Source: Balanoglossus misakiensis (Eukaryota; Hemichordata). Taken from it: 64,000 nt of DNA. The notes under the pieces were generated by a model. The model was not told the DNA's origin, did not search any database, and was given only the letters and a program-made list of their open reading frames with translations. Numbering within the stretch: position 1 is the first letter of the stretch; each line of letters opens with the position of its first letter. Made by a program: the position numbers and the translations under genes. The stretch spans positions 11,222,001 to 11,286,000 of the forward strand of contig CM082576.2 in assembly GCA_040954595.2 (NCBI GenBank), read 5' to 3'. This document shows positions 50,938 through 64,000 of this stretch, piece after piece.

Positions 50938-53900
50938 CTAAGTTTCCATGGGCTCTTCTTTGACTTTGGGCTGGTCACTCTCCCCCGTATCCATCTTTGC
51001 CTCGGTTTCACTGCCACTGGTTTCCATGGGTTCTTCTTTGACTTTCTCCGGCTCCTCCTTGATTTTCACGTCACCTGTTGCCGCTATGGCAACAGCCGTT
51101 TCCGCCGCGCTCTCCGCCTGTTTCTGTTTGTCCTCCTCCTCTTGTTTCAACTGTCTCTCTTTGGCGAGTCTTTCCTTCAGCAACTTCTGCTGTTTCATGC
51201 GCTCCTCCGCGAGTTTCTGCTGGTAGAATTTCTCCTGCACCAGCTGGTGGGCGGTCGGTTTTGCCTTGGCAACCGTCGCCGCCGCAGCTTCTGTCTTCTT
51301 GGGTTCCATGTTCTCGTCCGGTTTAGGTTCCGGAGGTTTCTCTTCCGTCAGCAGTACCTGCATCACTGACTTGGGAATGTGCGCTCTCTGTGAATCGAAT
51401 CAACAAGGGAGAGTCTAACATTATCCACAGATACACGACAAGAAATTTTTGATTTGTAGACATCTGTTTTCACCATGGGTGCTTAGTGTTATCATGCAGC
51501 GGTTGACAGACGTGCTCTTTCTGAACGGGAAATAACTCAACTTTATTTCTAATGATGATCTCTTACTCGGACTAGCGCAGTCTGCAAGCTAGTGGCAGAA
51601 GATCTCTTTTCATGTCATTTAAAACTTTACCAGTACACAAATATCAGGAAAACACTGCTTCGGTGTTTTGGATGCAAATACAGTATACCATGCAGAGGGT
51701 TCATGCAATTTCAGTTACCTGATGTGGAGTGAACGACTGGACATGTTCCAGTAAGGGCTCCCTCAGATCCGGACTCATCTCAAATACATTCTTCAACTGT
51801 AGAGGTGGCAGTTGTAACAACACTTGAAAAGACTGGGGCTTCGTTCTCTGAAATTATGGAAGGAAAAGAAAAACTAAGTTGTCATGCCATGAACAGATAT
51901 TTTTGTAATCCAAATGTCCCCCTTTAAAGGTTATCACAAAATCCCCAAATTCAGTAAACCCTATGGTCTCCAACCCCCTTTCAATATGCCCCCCCCTCTC
52001 ACCTGGCAGCATTTCACAAAGCCTTCCCATATCTTCTTCTGCTTCCACACTTGCTTGATGATGAGCCTCTGCAGGATGTTCATCACAAAGCCGATGAGTC
52101 TGGGATACATGCTGAGAGACTGGATGACCGTTCTCATCAGAAGCGTCGGGATGGGATTCTGTTCCATCAGCTGCTGCATGACCACGGCCAACACTTCCTG
52201 GGTGTAGATGGTCTTCTCGTTGAAGCACAAACTGGTTGCTGCAAATCAATTCATAGAAAGTTGGTTTCATTTTTTCTTCATCACAACTTTAATACGCAGG
52301 GAAAGTTCACTGTCAGATGCTACACCTTTGCTGGCAACCATGTGATGCAACTACAGGTAGTCATGGAGTGCTGGCTATCACTTCACTTAAATTACTAGGC
52401 ATAACTGAATAGTTTAGTCCAACAGCCAGAGGATCTGAGTGAGTCTAGCTGTGGGGCAAAAAAAACAGATATGGACAAAGTTCCTACCTTTTATGATCGA
52501 CTTCATATCGCACTTTGATGAATCAATGTTGTGCAGCGCTATCAGTAATTCAGCTGGCGATAGAGGGCTCTGTCCAGCACTGTTGTCGCCTTGGTGACTC
52601 ATCAACAGACGATGGAAAACTTCCTTCACCACGATCGGATTCAGCTTGATAAGTTTCGGCAAGGCTGCGATTACTTCTTTCTGAGGTGAGAGAACAACAG
52701 AGATTTACTCTAAATAGATAACTCAGGCTAGCCAGATCAGATATATATCAATCTGATTACACAAACTGTAACAGCATCATTTTTTCAGGGGCGTCTCCTT
52801 GGCACGGCACTTGGTCATTGAGTGAGCAATGGTCCATTTTCAGCTGATTTGGTCAGATAATTTATGCACTCATCCGGGTAATCGGAGGAGAACCAAACCA
52901 TGGCGTATAAATTGAAGGAATGACATGACTCTACCTTTTCAAGTCCAATCAGTACCGGTATGAGGAATCGGACATCTGACACACGCTTGTGGTAAAGGTC
53001 GCGAACTCTCTTGACCAACTCTGGCGATGGAGGTGCTGTCAGAGAAAATAACATGGCCAGAGTTAAAGAAGCAAAGTGATTCAAGAAAACAAACATTCAT
53101 AACTGAATTTAGACATGAAACATACACATTTATGGCAAAGTCACAGTAACACAAGTAAACCTGAAAGGATTGTGATCACTGCAACATATCATGTGAAAAA
53201 AGACCAAAATCTGTCTGTTTACTACCACAGAAATACACGACTGAGTTAATGTACTCTGTACTCACCCTTGTCTGTCAGAATGTGTAACATCCTTGTAATT
53301 AGAGTTTCAGCGCCCTTGGGACAATTTTCTACCAGTAACAACAGTTCGGGTGAACCCATACCCATGCCTCTGACCTAGAAAATTAAGTATACATGTAGTT
53401 GAAATGAATGAGAGACTCAAATGAGTGTGCTCAAGTGTTTAAGTGTGGAAAATGAAGTCTATATAAAGTAACATGAATAAATTTGACTGGAGGGAAAGGT
53501 CAACATGGTGGCATACTTACAGGATTTTCAAGTACTCGAAGAACTGTTCTCTTGATCAAAGCTGAGGTTGCTACATAAACTGTTGCAAGCCTACAAAACA
53601 AGAGAAAGGAGGGCAGTTAATAGCAATCTAGTAATCTGGTTCTATTTAATCAACCGGAACAGCCTGTCTTAGAAATCTGGAGTGAGCGCATGCTGTGAAG
53701 AAAATTTTGAAGAGAAAATTAGAATGGATCTCATGCGCACTATGCTAGTATTCTACAACATTTGCCGTTCTCCAACCACTCACACACACACGGCAACCAA
53801 GTACTCACTCGTGTATTAGCCTGTGATTCATTGGCAGTAGTGCTAGGTACAGCGTCAGACACATCTTGACAATCTCTTCAAGCCAGGTACTTTCTGGGTT

Positions 53901-56900
53901 CTCGCTCATCAGAACGGGACATCTCTCAACCACGTTCTCAGGCGGTTTCTCGTGCAGAAGGTTCTTCAGGCAATTTAAGGCAAAACTCTACGAGAACAGA
54001 AACCAAACATCTATCAGAACCTACTGATCCCAGTTTTAAACCATACATAGTAACAATTTCAGTCAACATTTTCAGTAATAATAATCATCCTCCTTTTCAG
54101 TGAAACATTTTTCATTAACATCTCCAGAAGCAACATTTATCAAGACATACAAAATGCTACTCACCTCGATTGTGTCTCTGAGATTGGGCCGTTCATACAG
54201 CCTCTTGGCAAATTGCACGGCTTGGCTCCTGACTTCGGACTTTTCATGGAATGTAAGATCCAGCAGGACTATGAGATAGTTGAGCTGATCCGCTGGACGT
54301 TTCAGTACTAAATCTCTCAGGGTCGACATACCTATGTACACATGAGCCTGCAAAGAGAAGAGTTCAGATACACACAATTTTCAGAAATCCCATGGACACA
54401 ATAACAGCTACTTTCAACATCACTGCAGAGGTGTATCTGAGGAGCGGTGCTTGTTTTTCAACTCCAACAAACACTGGGTATATATTGGTATTAAACCGGA
54501 CTTTTCCATACCTCATCTTCACAATACTCCTTCACAATTTCTAATGATTTCGGTGTAAGTAGTGGTGCTTGTAAAACCAGATGTGAAAACAATCTGTGAA
54601 TAGAGATACATGAAATGAATTAAATATTATCAGATGCAAACTAGTACTTTCAAGTTCCATTGCACACCTGGTGAATACTGATGACTTCCCGGCTGTGCTT
54701 CCCACTTACCCTTCTCTGTTGTCTCTTTCCTTGACACCCGCCAAGAGATCCGTCAAGCACCTGTCATACTGGTCAATGCTTGGTTCCTCCGTCCTGGGCA
54801 TGTAGCCTTGGTATTTGGCGTATTCCTGGTACAGCCAGGCGAACGCCAAGTCCGATCTGTTCCTGAGATCTTCAAAGATGAATTCTCTCAATACTGTTGG
54901 AGGAGTGTACGGGGTTCAGACAGGGTCAGAAGGTCGTTCCCAAGCTCAAGTCAGTCAATGAAATTCAGAAAATTTCAACATGCCCCAAATGTTAATTTAG
55001 TTTACAAACTTCCAATTTTTCAACATGGCAAAACTACACCACCTTGAAATTAAGTCGACATGTACTTGTACTTACGATCAGCCAATTCATCTCCAAACTG
55101 AGTAACCAGCACTACTACAATTTTGGTTCTTATATCACTCACACCACCTCGAGTAGCTTGTTCTGAAATTAAACACACAGTTCATACTGACATTTAATTT
55201 TTTTGCTGCAATATTCGACAAGCTTGGGTTTTAACAGCAAACATAAACCTCTGGTTGCATCACACGAGAACTGTTCCTTAGCAATTACACAAGCATGGTC
55301 TGACAGCAGTTGTATAGTATTACTGCTCTTTGCTTTTATATAATACTGAAATCACTCTACTTACTTTCTGCCTCCAGAATTCTCTTGACAGCACCAACCA
55401 TCATTGATTTGTTCTGTGCTTCTGACAGTGGTTTGGTGACATCGGCTAACTTGAACAGTTTGATGCGCCGGACTCCCTTCTGTGTTGTCACCATCGGAAT
55501 CATCGGCTGGGCAGATTTCTTTTTGCCATCCTCCTGTTTTATGACAGTGTGACCACCTATGTGCAGCAAAGTGAAAAGAAAAAATATGTTTTTTTATATA
55601 TTACCAGATACTCTGTCTTGCTTGATGACGACGACGATGATGATGATAATGATGATGATGATGATGACAACGACGACGATGATGATGATGAAGGAAGATG
55701 TAGTGGTGGTGGTATTGGTGATAACGATGGCAAAATAAAAACATTTCATTTGTACTTACCCACAACCGTCTGAATTCCCTGGGCAGCTCCAGAACCTTCT
55801 GAAGTTGATGCAACAGCTTCTGATTCCTGCCAATGAAAAAAACATCAATTACGAATAAAATGTTAATCCATAACGATATAACATCAAAATCAACGGGTAA
55901 ATAGCAAAGTCAGGTTTGGTCTGGTGCCTAAATCATGCGTGGAGTATTATAAGGCACTCTGTATGCTGTCAGACATACTCATTGTTGCTTACTTGTTTGT
56001 TGGTGGGGCTGAATCCTGCTCCTACAAACTGAGTGGCCAGCATTCTCGACAGGTGGAGAATCTGCTGATCTGTGCCGGCTGATTCCACTGGTGTGTACGT
56101 GGCCTGGAAGTGGACGGGCATGGTGTCTGGCAGAGCCACCTGCGGGAAGCCAAGGAAAGAAGCAAAATCATCACGGAAGAGCTATTTTGACTGCCCTCTT
56201 TCTCAAATAATTGTTCAGGAAAAATCTAATTGTGTGAAATAGTTAAGAATAAAGGTGAAAATGTAAAATGGCGCTGGGGAACCCACCATGCTCAGCAGGA
56301 CGATGTTTGCTACATTTTCGATGTGCAGCAGTGGTCGAATCTCTTCAGCCATGACATCTATGCCAGACGCCGTCGACGCCGGTTTGACAACTTGTGTTGA
56401 TGTGGATGGCTCGGCTGCTTCATCTGAGACCTGTTTGGAAAAAAAAAATATATATTTTGACTAAATTGATCACTAATGTTTCTCCAACAAACTTATTTTT
56501 CTGGCTTTTGTTTGTGTGAATGTTACTACACAGACAAGTGACTGAAAACAGGCAATAAAATTTCAATTGAGGCTGTTTCTAAATAGATTGACACTGAATT
56601 TGAGACCTTATCAAATCCAGTTAGGCAACTTAGATTTTCTAAAGCATTCTGCTGCTTCTACAAAAGCCACAGTTCAGCCACAACTTCTTTATCAGAATGA
56701 TTCTCGACCTCAACACGCGATGGGAATTCTGGGTTTACAAAGACATACCCACCTTTGCTTTCTTGGTTGAAGACTGTCCAACATCTTCCTCTGCACGGGA
56801 TCTCTTGTTTGTCTCAGATGGCTTTGCTATGTTTTTCGAGATCTGGAAAAAACAGATGGCCAAATCATAAAGTATGCCCTATTTCTATTGAACAGACAGA

Positions 56901-59900
56901 TGTGTAACACAAATAAAATATCTGGGTTTTACTCACTTCTTGTTGTGTTGCACCTAAATCACTGAGTAATGTTGTAATTTGTGATTGGTATTCAGCAGCT
57001 GCTGGTTGCCTTAATAGACTCAGTAGCTGTACCTGGTATGGGGGAAGAGAAACCACAGGGTTTAAGGTGGTACCAAAAGATTCAAATTGCTAGGAAACCA
57101 TCGATAAGAATTTAAGAAAGCGGACACAACCTTCTGATTTTTTAAACAATGTAAATTAGTAACAGCCCTATTGGTACCGTAATTCCTGTATTTTATACCA
57201 TAATTATTGTATTAATAAATTTGCTATAGTAAATATTATTTGAAAGATCATGACAGACTACTGTTTTTTCTCCTTACCTTGAGATTCTTCCTGACACTAC
57301 TGACTTGAGACTTGGCCAGGGTTGGTGGTAAATTCACTGCAAGTTAGAAGAACTTCTGTGTGATTTTAGGGTAAACTAAAATGACAAATTCCGCTAGTCC
57401 CAACATTACTATCATGCCTTGTTATTCGTATGAATAGGAAATTAAAATTCACTGTGAACAACATTCAATTAATGAAGCTCTGTAGCAACAAAGGCGTTTA
57501 ATTTCAGTTTGACATAACTCTTACCGTGTAAGCTTTCAAATGCCTGCACAACTTTGCCCATGAAGGACGGTCTTTGTTTACCAATGGTCGTCATGGTACT
57601 CATTGTAGCCATCAGGTTAACACTTGAAATGACAAAAGATAAAATAATTTTACGCATCTATTCAATAATTGACTTTTCCGATCAGTTCGTATAATACTTA
57701 TGAAATGAGGTTGACAAATTCATAAATACATGTAGGTCAACGTCTACATATTCTGTCACCCCTCATCAGAGATTGCACTTTTCATGTGATGTCTGGAGAA
57801 ATATCGATGTCAATATCAGGAATCTCACGGGCTATATTTCTAGGTGATGTAACCAACCTGGTAATACTAGGCGATGCCATGAACTTCATCAAATTATCAT
57901 AAGTAGTCTGGCCCTCCAGTTTGAGGTCATCATAACTCAGTATAGGGTGATTCTGTGGTACCTGTTGATCATGAGATGAGGAAGGGGGAAATGACATATA
58001 AGATCAGAAAACAGCACATTTATCACTCTCCATTGCTCCTGTCTCAAGCTGCGTGAGAGTTTCACTTGATTTGAAGATAAGATACTCTATTAATTAAAAC
58101 CTACTGACATTTTAGAGATGATAATTGAAAGTTTCAAAGTTTCAGTAAGTAAACTTACCTGATCCAGTGAAACATCTCCTTCTGACTTCTTCGGGATTTC
58201 AGAATCCGGCGACTTGCCGGACAGGACTATGATCATCATTTCCAAGAACTTGATTACATGTGTACGCACACTTGGGACAACAACAAGAGAATAATAGTAA
58301 GCACTATTGTTGATGCAAAACAGTCTGGTGTAATAAGGTAACCTGGATCAAGTTTGGCTGGTTAAGGTGTTACCGTTTTGCATACACGCTGCAAGAACAG
58401 TGACTGTACATTGTCAAAACAAACGTATCGTTCTTTTCATATGTTTAAGAAATGTTGCGTGAGACTTTCTAGTGTCGATGTTTATTGCAACAATATGTAA
58501 CATGAACACTACCAATTTACCTCCAATCAACTCATACTGTATATAGGCATGAAAGATATTGCTACAGGTCACTCATGAGCAGAGTTCTGAAAGGCATTGT
58601 CACTGCTCACATACACACAGTTTTGTGGCAACTAAATGCTCAGTGAGTGATGGTTTTATTCCAACACATCCTGGACTCACCCATCATTTTCGGATTCTAA
58701 CATGGCTTTGATTTTGTTTTTCATCTCCGTCATGACTTCCCATGTTGACTCCATTTCTTCCCTGATTGTCTTGGACTTGCAGATCCACTGTAAAATGTAA
58801 GTGTATGTGCCATGAATCTCATTATAGGGAATTTAACTGAAATGATTTTCTAGATTATTTAATTTTGCTAACTCAGTTTTGGACATTATTTTTCACCTCC
58901 TCAGACTGTAGAATTTTTTTTTTTTCAATGAGAAATGAGACCACTGATGAACTTACCTTGAGAGCCACTTTGTACAATTGTGTGTTACAAAGTATCACTT
59001 TCTTCACAACTGCTACATTCTGAGTGACATCACTCAGCATCATATTCAGATGTATCACCACGTTACTTAACAGTTCATTATCTTTTTTACTGTTGAGAGA
59101 AAATGTGAAACGTGTGAGTATGCACTGTTCAATTTTCATATGCTTCTCTAACTTTATTATTAATTGACCATGGTAACTTAAATTGTGAAAAAGTATGCAC
59201 TCGGTTAAAAGACTGAAATTTGCTTGATGCAACTTTTTGTTGCAATATAGGCTTAGATGTTATCTATCCACAAGGTACAATCCCAAGATGTATTCTTCAT
59301 CAAATTATAGGTATTTAAAAGAAAAGAATGAACTACTGTACTTACCAGGCTTCTTCGATGAAACCAACCACAAATTTCTTAACATCTGCTGATTTATCGT
59401 GTTGAAACTGCAACATCTCCTGCAGAGTGGAAATAACCATATTAGTTGTAGCACAAACAATGTACGTCTACTACTAGCATACAATATAGTTGTTACAATT
59501 AATAAATATTTTATTGACATGATTTTGGAACCATTAATTGAGGCTAAGGATAATGAATACTATTGTGATACATGATCAGAAGCAGGATAAATGTATAGAT
59601 TTCTGTAGGCCATTAGAAGAAGGTAGCATCCATTTCAGGTGTAGAAAAGCACATTACTAAGGTGTACTCTTGGCACCAAGGGAGATAATTGCAAAATACT
59701 TACATCTAGAAAACTGTCAAGCAAGCCTGGATCTCTGTTGACGATCAATTCCTGCACCTGTTTCAAATTGCTGATTTTCTGGGCATCTTTTGTCAGCAGA
59801 TGGGCCTGATTTAGCAGATCTACTACCTACAAGGAGGAAACAAAATTGAATGTTGGGAAAGTTAAACATGAACTGTTTTCTTTTAAAACACAACTTAAAA

Positions 59901-59934
59901 CCCATCTTTTTTTAAAGCACCATCATCACCACTG

Positions 59935-59977
<43 letters not shown>

Positions 59978-60335
59978 ATTTCAACATCATCATCATCATC
60001 AATTTCAACATCATCAATTTCATCATCATCATCATCTTCATCATCATCATCATTGTTATTATAGTGTGCTGTTTGATGTTTACGAGTATTCCTTACAAGC
60101 TGTATTGCTTTCATGGCTTAAAATACTACCTCGGTGGGATGTCGGTGATTGCTCGGATAGCACACTACCGGTAGTTACTTGTTGTGTACAAACATGGCAT
60201 GCATTGGATGATTGTCAGTCAACAACTTACCTTGTCAGACATTGTTTCCATCTTAACGTTTGGACCTGCGACTGCATCGTCCCCTTCCTCAAGGAAAAAT
60301 TGGGAAGCGATTGATCGCCGACTGTCGGCTGCCAT
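50938..60335 (-). CDS. SYMPK: Symplekin, scaffold of mRNA 3'-end processing
   Basis: Symplekin holds together CPSF/CstF and the histone pre-mRNA cleavage factor and binds the Ssu72 phosphatase. I could join 27 coding exons in frame, from 60335-60231 ([18 protein letters not shown]) to 51387-50938, giving 1217 residues (human 1274). The N-terminal HEAT domain (about residues 30-350) includes [17 protein letters not shown] and [12 protein letters not shown]. The middle has [32 protein letters not shown] and [20 protein letters not shown]. The C-terminal domain has [44 protein letters not shown]-like [15 protein letters not shown] and [15 protein letters not shown]. The last exon codes a Lys/Glu-rich coiled coil and three KEEPMET repeats, unlike the human tail. 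Exon 23 has a weak donor (gtagag). Introns are mostly 100-450 bp. Confidence 0.97.
55624..55691. repeat. (GAT/GAC)n microsatellite in a SYMPK intron
   Basis: About 22 trinucleotide units, mostly GATGAT with GAC variants, lie in the intron between the exons at 55826-55760 and 55556-55365. No function is evident. Confidence 0.9.
59935..60056. repeat. (ATC)n microsatellite in SYMPK intron 1
   Basis: A 120-bp run of ATC units is broken by AATTTCAAC. On the minus strand it reads GAT repeats and produces a meaningless Asp-rich frame. It sits between exon 1 and exon 2 of SYMPK. Confidence 0.9.
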
Positions 60336-60540
60336 TTTTGCAAATTAATGTAACAGTTGGTAAAACAGCTATACTCTCAAATTGTGCGCATAACAGTGCA
60401 CTGCACACAAGCACCCGACATGTGAAGGAAACAAAATGGCCGGCGAGCTGAAGTCGTGACTTTTGACCCGGAAGTTTTCATTTGTAGGTCTGACCATTTT
60501 TATGGAGGGGGCGACGACTCAACTTTGAGGTGATGCGACA
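60336..60540 (-). promoter_or_regulatory. SYMPK promoter region
   Basis: Upstream of the SYMPK ATG are AAAATGGCCGGC (about 60433-60444, YY1-like) and CCGGAAGT (60468-60475, ETS-type). Both are usual in TATA-less housekeeping promoters. Confidence 0.5.
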
Positions 60541-61289
60541 GTGTAATGTGTGGCATGTGGAAGGTCATTGAACGGTCACATGTATGTCAATATTCCAAAT
60601 CATGATTGGAGCTGTTTGACAAGCCCTCTTATGTTTTGTAGAAAATACTAAAATTCATGGGGGTCAAAAGTGAAAAGCTGCCGATTTCTGTTCAATTTTA
60701 TAAAATGTGATATGCAAAAAAACTGTGGACCTGCATAGAAAGTGTCAAAGACATTAACAACAAATATTCATGCTGTTATTTTTTATGTATTCTTTTATTT
60801 TTCTACAATATAAATAACACAAACGGCAAATAATAATATCCACAATAACAGATTTCAAGCCCACGTATACATTACTTTTACATCTGGTTCCCAGATGTAC
60901 ATCATACAGCTGAAAGGACTCGGGGAACCGGCAACTTGTTACACAGCTGCATTTCAAACAAAGAGGAATACAAATACACTCTGTAAACCAATATTTCTGC
61001 ATACAAGTACTAGTACTGAGCATTTTTTTTCATTCCTTTTGACATCAGTTTAATTATCACTGAATGTTTTATTTTGCACTCTACTGCTTTTGTACGTAAT
61101 GTTTGGTGACCACCACTAAAAATATCTGACCAGTATGACCGGACTCAATTATGGAAAATATCTTGTTTCATGATAAAAAAAGTGAAAATGTGCATTTAAT
61201 CCGAAGTTGGAAGTTGTGGCGAAGGACAAAAATAAGGCCTATTTAGAGTTTCTCTGCATGTATGGTGGAAAGCCTCTATCTCTTTTTTA
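60541..61289. other. Intergenic DNA between SYMPK and the S28 peptidase
   Basis: No coding signal is seen. Minus-strand AATAAA signals near 61068 and at 60794-60799 are candidates for the 3' end of the peptidase gene. Confidence 0.5.
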
Positions 61290-63691
61290 TTATTGTGGAC
61301 TAAAGAAAAGCCTGTTGTCTTCTTTTCCAATTCTACTTTCTTGCAACCACTGGCCGATCTTGGCATCGATTTTCTGCAAGACAGAAAAAATAAGAATAGA
61401 TTTATTATTGTATCCAGGATAGAACTTCTGCTTGAAGTCTGCATTTTAAGATCATATTTATTCATTTATCCCAGACTAGTAGTATCACACTTTACCCATA
61501 TCCATTTTCATAGGCATGATATTTATGTCAATGTTTTCCTTCATGTTTGCCATAAAATCACCAGAATGTCAAAAATTAGTTACTTCCATAAATTTTTTAA
61601 TTTCATTATACAATGCAATTAAAACAATAATGTGATAGATCTGAATAGTAAATCACCTGTCTCGCTTCTACTAATGACGGCAGATCACTGGGTCTTGGTT
61701 CATTCATATTTGCGCAGTGTGCAGTGCCATTGATGAAGATAGCAGTCTCTGTTGGACTTTCATCGTGGAGTACACTCAGCGCATGCCACGGATCAATGGA
61801 ACCTGCAAAAGAGAAGTCATGCATAGATGCCATGATATTTTCCCGCTGAATACTTAATGGGAAATAGCACACTATATTTCTTCCATGCAAATGTATTCTA
61901 GTGGTTTCATACAAACTGGTGTGGTTAAATTACACTTCATCATGATTTCGTCTCATCACCAGTATGAGCTCAGTTTCTCAAATTCTGTTTTCACACACCG
62001 ATTATTGCACATCCTCGATCATATTCAGTGTCCACTTACAATCTACTCACCATTGACAAAAACAATACGAGTGCCTCTAGGGTGCTGAGCACCGTAATAA
62101 GAATTGGTGAAGTCAACTCTCTTGTCAACAGACGTCCTTTCAATGCCAAAGGCTGCTGAGCAGAGCAGAATGCTTGATTTCAGGTCCATCAGTGGAGAGA
62201 ACAGGCACGTTGTGTTGGAGTCACAAGTTTGATCTGTTGAGAAAAGGAAATTCGTGCAGTTAGACTGACCAGGAAAAATGAGCAATTTTACATGTTTCAG
62301 GGTCCATTTGTCCAAAAGTCTTACAAATCACCTTCATGAGAAAAAAAAAGTATATAGGACTCGGGTTAAAATGTCATTTGACATGTTTCAAAGTCAATTT
62401 ACTTTGAGTTTACAAGTAATTTGGTCAGCCTATGAAAGTAAGTACATTCTCTATGTCAGCTTGAGCTGTAGGAAATGTATGTATGCAACATCTACATATA
62501 AGAACAATTCTATATGCAGGAAAATACACCCACATCAAGGATTAAAACCTACAATATCCAAACTGTGTACACGTTTGGTAAGTCCACTGTCTTATCCCCA
62601 CTGCTCCTGGTTGCAGATCCACAGTTGTATTCATGATCTCTTTCAACATGTTTTCAAATGAGTTGTCAGAACACTTCTGTCCACTGTCATACAGATATGC
62701 CTTCAAAGATATAAGATACATCACATGAAAAGTCAATACAATGTATCATGTCAAGAGCTGATATTTTTAATGTGACTAACATTTTACATGTTCACAAAGA
62801 CACTGACTGTATCACATGATCTGTCCATGAAGGGCCTGCCTACAGTACAGAGACCACTGACAACAAGTGGGTACACATCTATTGGAACTTTATGAGAGAA
62901 ACATTTGAATATTTTGAACATTTGACTGCATGCATGCAAAGAAACCTTGAAGAAATTTTACAGTAATTTAATCAAGTTTATCGCAATACCACGTATTTGC
63001 ATACTGGTATATTTGCAGATTCTATAGCAAACAATTTCAGACTTACAGCATTGAACTTCACCAGATTATCGTAGGGACTGCCATCCTGTGTCATATTCTG
63101 ACATACAGTTTCTACGGTCCACTGAGGCATCTCATCATTATACTGCACAATGCCCATGAACAGGCCACCCAAGTTACTGACAAAAGTTGCGGTGTCGTTG
63201 GGCTTGGAAATGTCTTCGCAGGACAGGAAATCTGTCCTCAGCTCGGTAAACTTTTTGTCCTGGATCATCTGGTCAACTGTTTTAAAAGCTGCTTTGACAT
63301 TGGCAGCACACTTTAAAAGGAAACAAGAAAGAGATGGGTTATTGAGACATGTCAACGGTACTTAAAAGCAGTTGTGGACTGGCAACGAACTAGACTGTAC
63401 AAAAACATTTAGTCAAATATGGTATGCATCCTTCTCTGTAGGTAAAATGAAGTTCATTTTATACACACACACTGCAATAACATATGACACTATCCATTGT
63501 ACAATGTCATGTTTCTGTCTATGTATGGAGTCCCAAAATGGCTAGAATTGACAAGAAATGATTACCTGTGGTGAACCTTTCACTACTGGATCAGACAAAC
63601 TGGCAGCGACAACTTCATTGTAGCCTTCAAAATTGGTTTGAGCCTGTACAGGTGCTGAAGACGCTATGGCTCCATAGACAAGATGGGGATA
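61290..63691 (-). CDS. S28-family serine peptidase, PRSS16 (thymus-specific serine protease)-like, 3' part
   Basis: S28 enzymes are lysosomal or secreted prolyl-type serine carboxypeptidases. The last six exons are in the window: 63691-63566, 63310-63047, 62700-62553, 62233-62051, 61802-61657 and 61373-61290. They join in frame to the C-terminal 316 residues of a protein that is usually about 500. The first visible exon is YPHLVYGAIASSAPVQA, which follows the nucleophile GxSYxG motif in this family, so the catalytic Ser must lie beyond the right edge. The charge-relay Asp (VNGSIDPWHAL) and His (NGTAHCANM) are present. Conserved Cys residues (WTYQTC.QFGYYQTC) fit the S28 disulfide pattern. The 62553 donor is set at T|gtaggt, because that restores FGYYQTC. 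It resembles PRSS16/K12H4.7 more than PRCP or DPP7. Confidence 0.9.
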
Positions 63692-64000
63692 CTGTGTATC
63701 AAATGAATGAAGAGTCATACTTGATCATTTGCACCAGTAAAAGAAATCCCTCCTGAATCAATTACCAATATCTGTACAGGTATAAGCTGACTGCTCCATA
63801 TCAAATTGAAGTAAAATGTACAATAACACATCTGCCATCCAATTTTTTCTTGTAAATGCAATGATGAATAAAACTGCTGGTCACTGGTCACCTGACTGCA
63901 TAAAAATACATACAAATTTTACAGAGAACTTACATATATGAAAATAATGTGTCATGCCTGGCTACTTTCTTTTCTTCCCCAGCGTATTGCAAAACGTATC
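63692..64000 (-). other. Intron of the S28 peptidase gene (window end)
   Basis: No exon with the expected catalytic Ser motif is visible in these 309 bases, so this is probably intron and the remaining 5' exons lie outside the window. A GT donor-like site occurs near 63935, but the sequence before it does not read as an S28 segment. Confidence 0.5.

Noticed and set aside
59926-60114. Asp-rich 62-codon ORF
   Set aside because: It is the (ATC)n microsatellite read as GAT codons.

Overview
The window looks like nuclear DNA of an animal, most likely a marine invertebrate. Every recognisable gene is a metazoan gene split by GT-AG introns of about 0.1-4.5 kb, the DNA is AT-rich, and several proteins are close to the human orthologue along their length. 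I cannot fix the phylum from sequence alone. There are no bacterial operons, rRNA, tRNA or CRISPR arrays.

Layout, left to right. 1-6900 is non-coding DNA downstream of ARP2. ARP2 (ACTR2, minus, 9 coding exons) lies head-to-head with NENF/neudesin (plus, 4 exons). MAJIN (minus, 10 exons, meiotic telomere anchor) lies head-to-head with DESI2 (plus, 5 exons, PPPDE isopeptidase), whose large intron 3 holds a TTAA-flanked foldback element and a second inverted-repeat element. CCDC97 (minus, 2 coding exons) lies head-to-head with BROX (plus, 10 exons, BRO1 domain with a C-terminal CaaX box). DPY30 (minus, 4 exons) follows. Between DPY30 and symplekin is a 10.1 kb satellite of about 115 copies of an 88-bp unit. 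SYMPK (minus, 27 coding exons, 1217 aa) comes next, and the window ends inside an S28 serine peptidase of the PRSS16 type (minus, last six exons). I joined all exons by hand and each complete model stays in frame from start to stop.

The genes do not form one pathway. They are mostly housekeeping functions: actin nucleation, deSUMOylation/deubiquitination, ESCRT-associated membrane work, H3K4 methylation and mRNA 3'-end processing. Three of the gene pairs share short divergent promoters.

The most interesting structural signal is the satellite. Its monomer shares an ungapped 53-bp stretch with the loop of the foldback element in DESI2 intron 3, about 17.5 kb away, which suggests that the satellite and a mobile element family have a common origin. 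The array also shows higher-order blocks of about 14-16 monomers and diverged monomers at its edges. Other points worth checking are a MAJIN model without the expected C-terminal transmembrane helix, a possible alternative last exon of SYMPK, a 61-bp-arm hairpin in a BROX intron and a 28-bp perfect palindrome near the left end.
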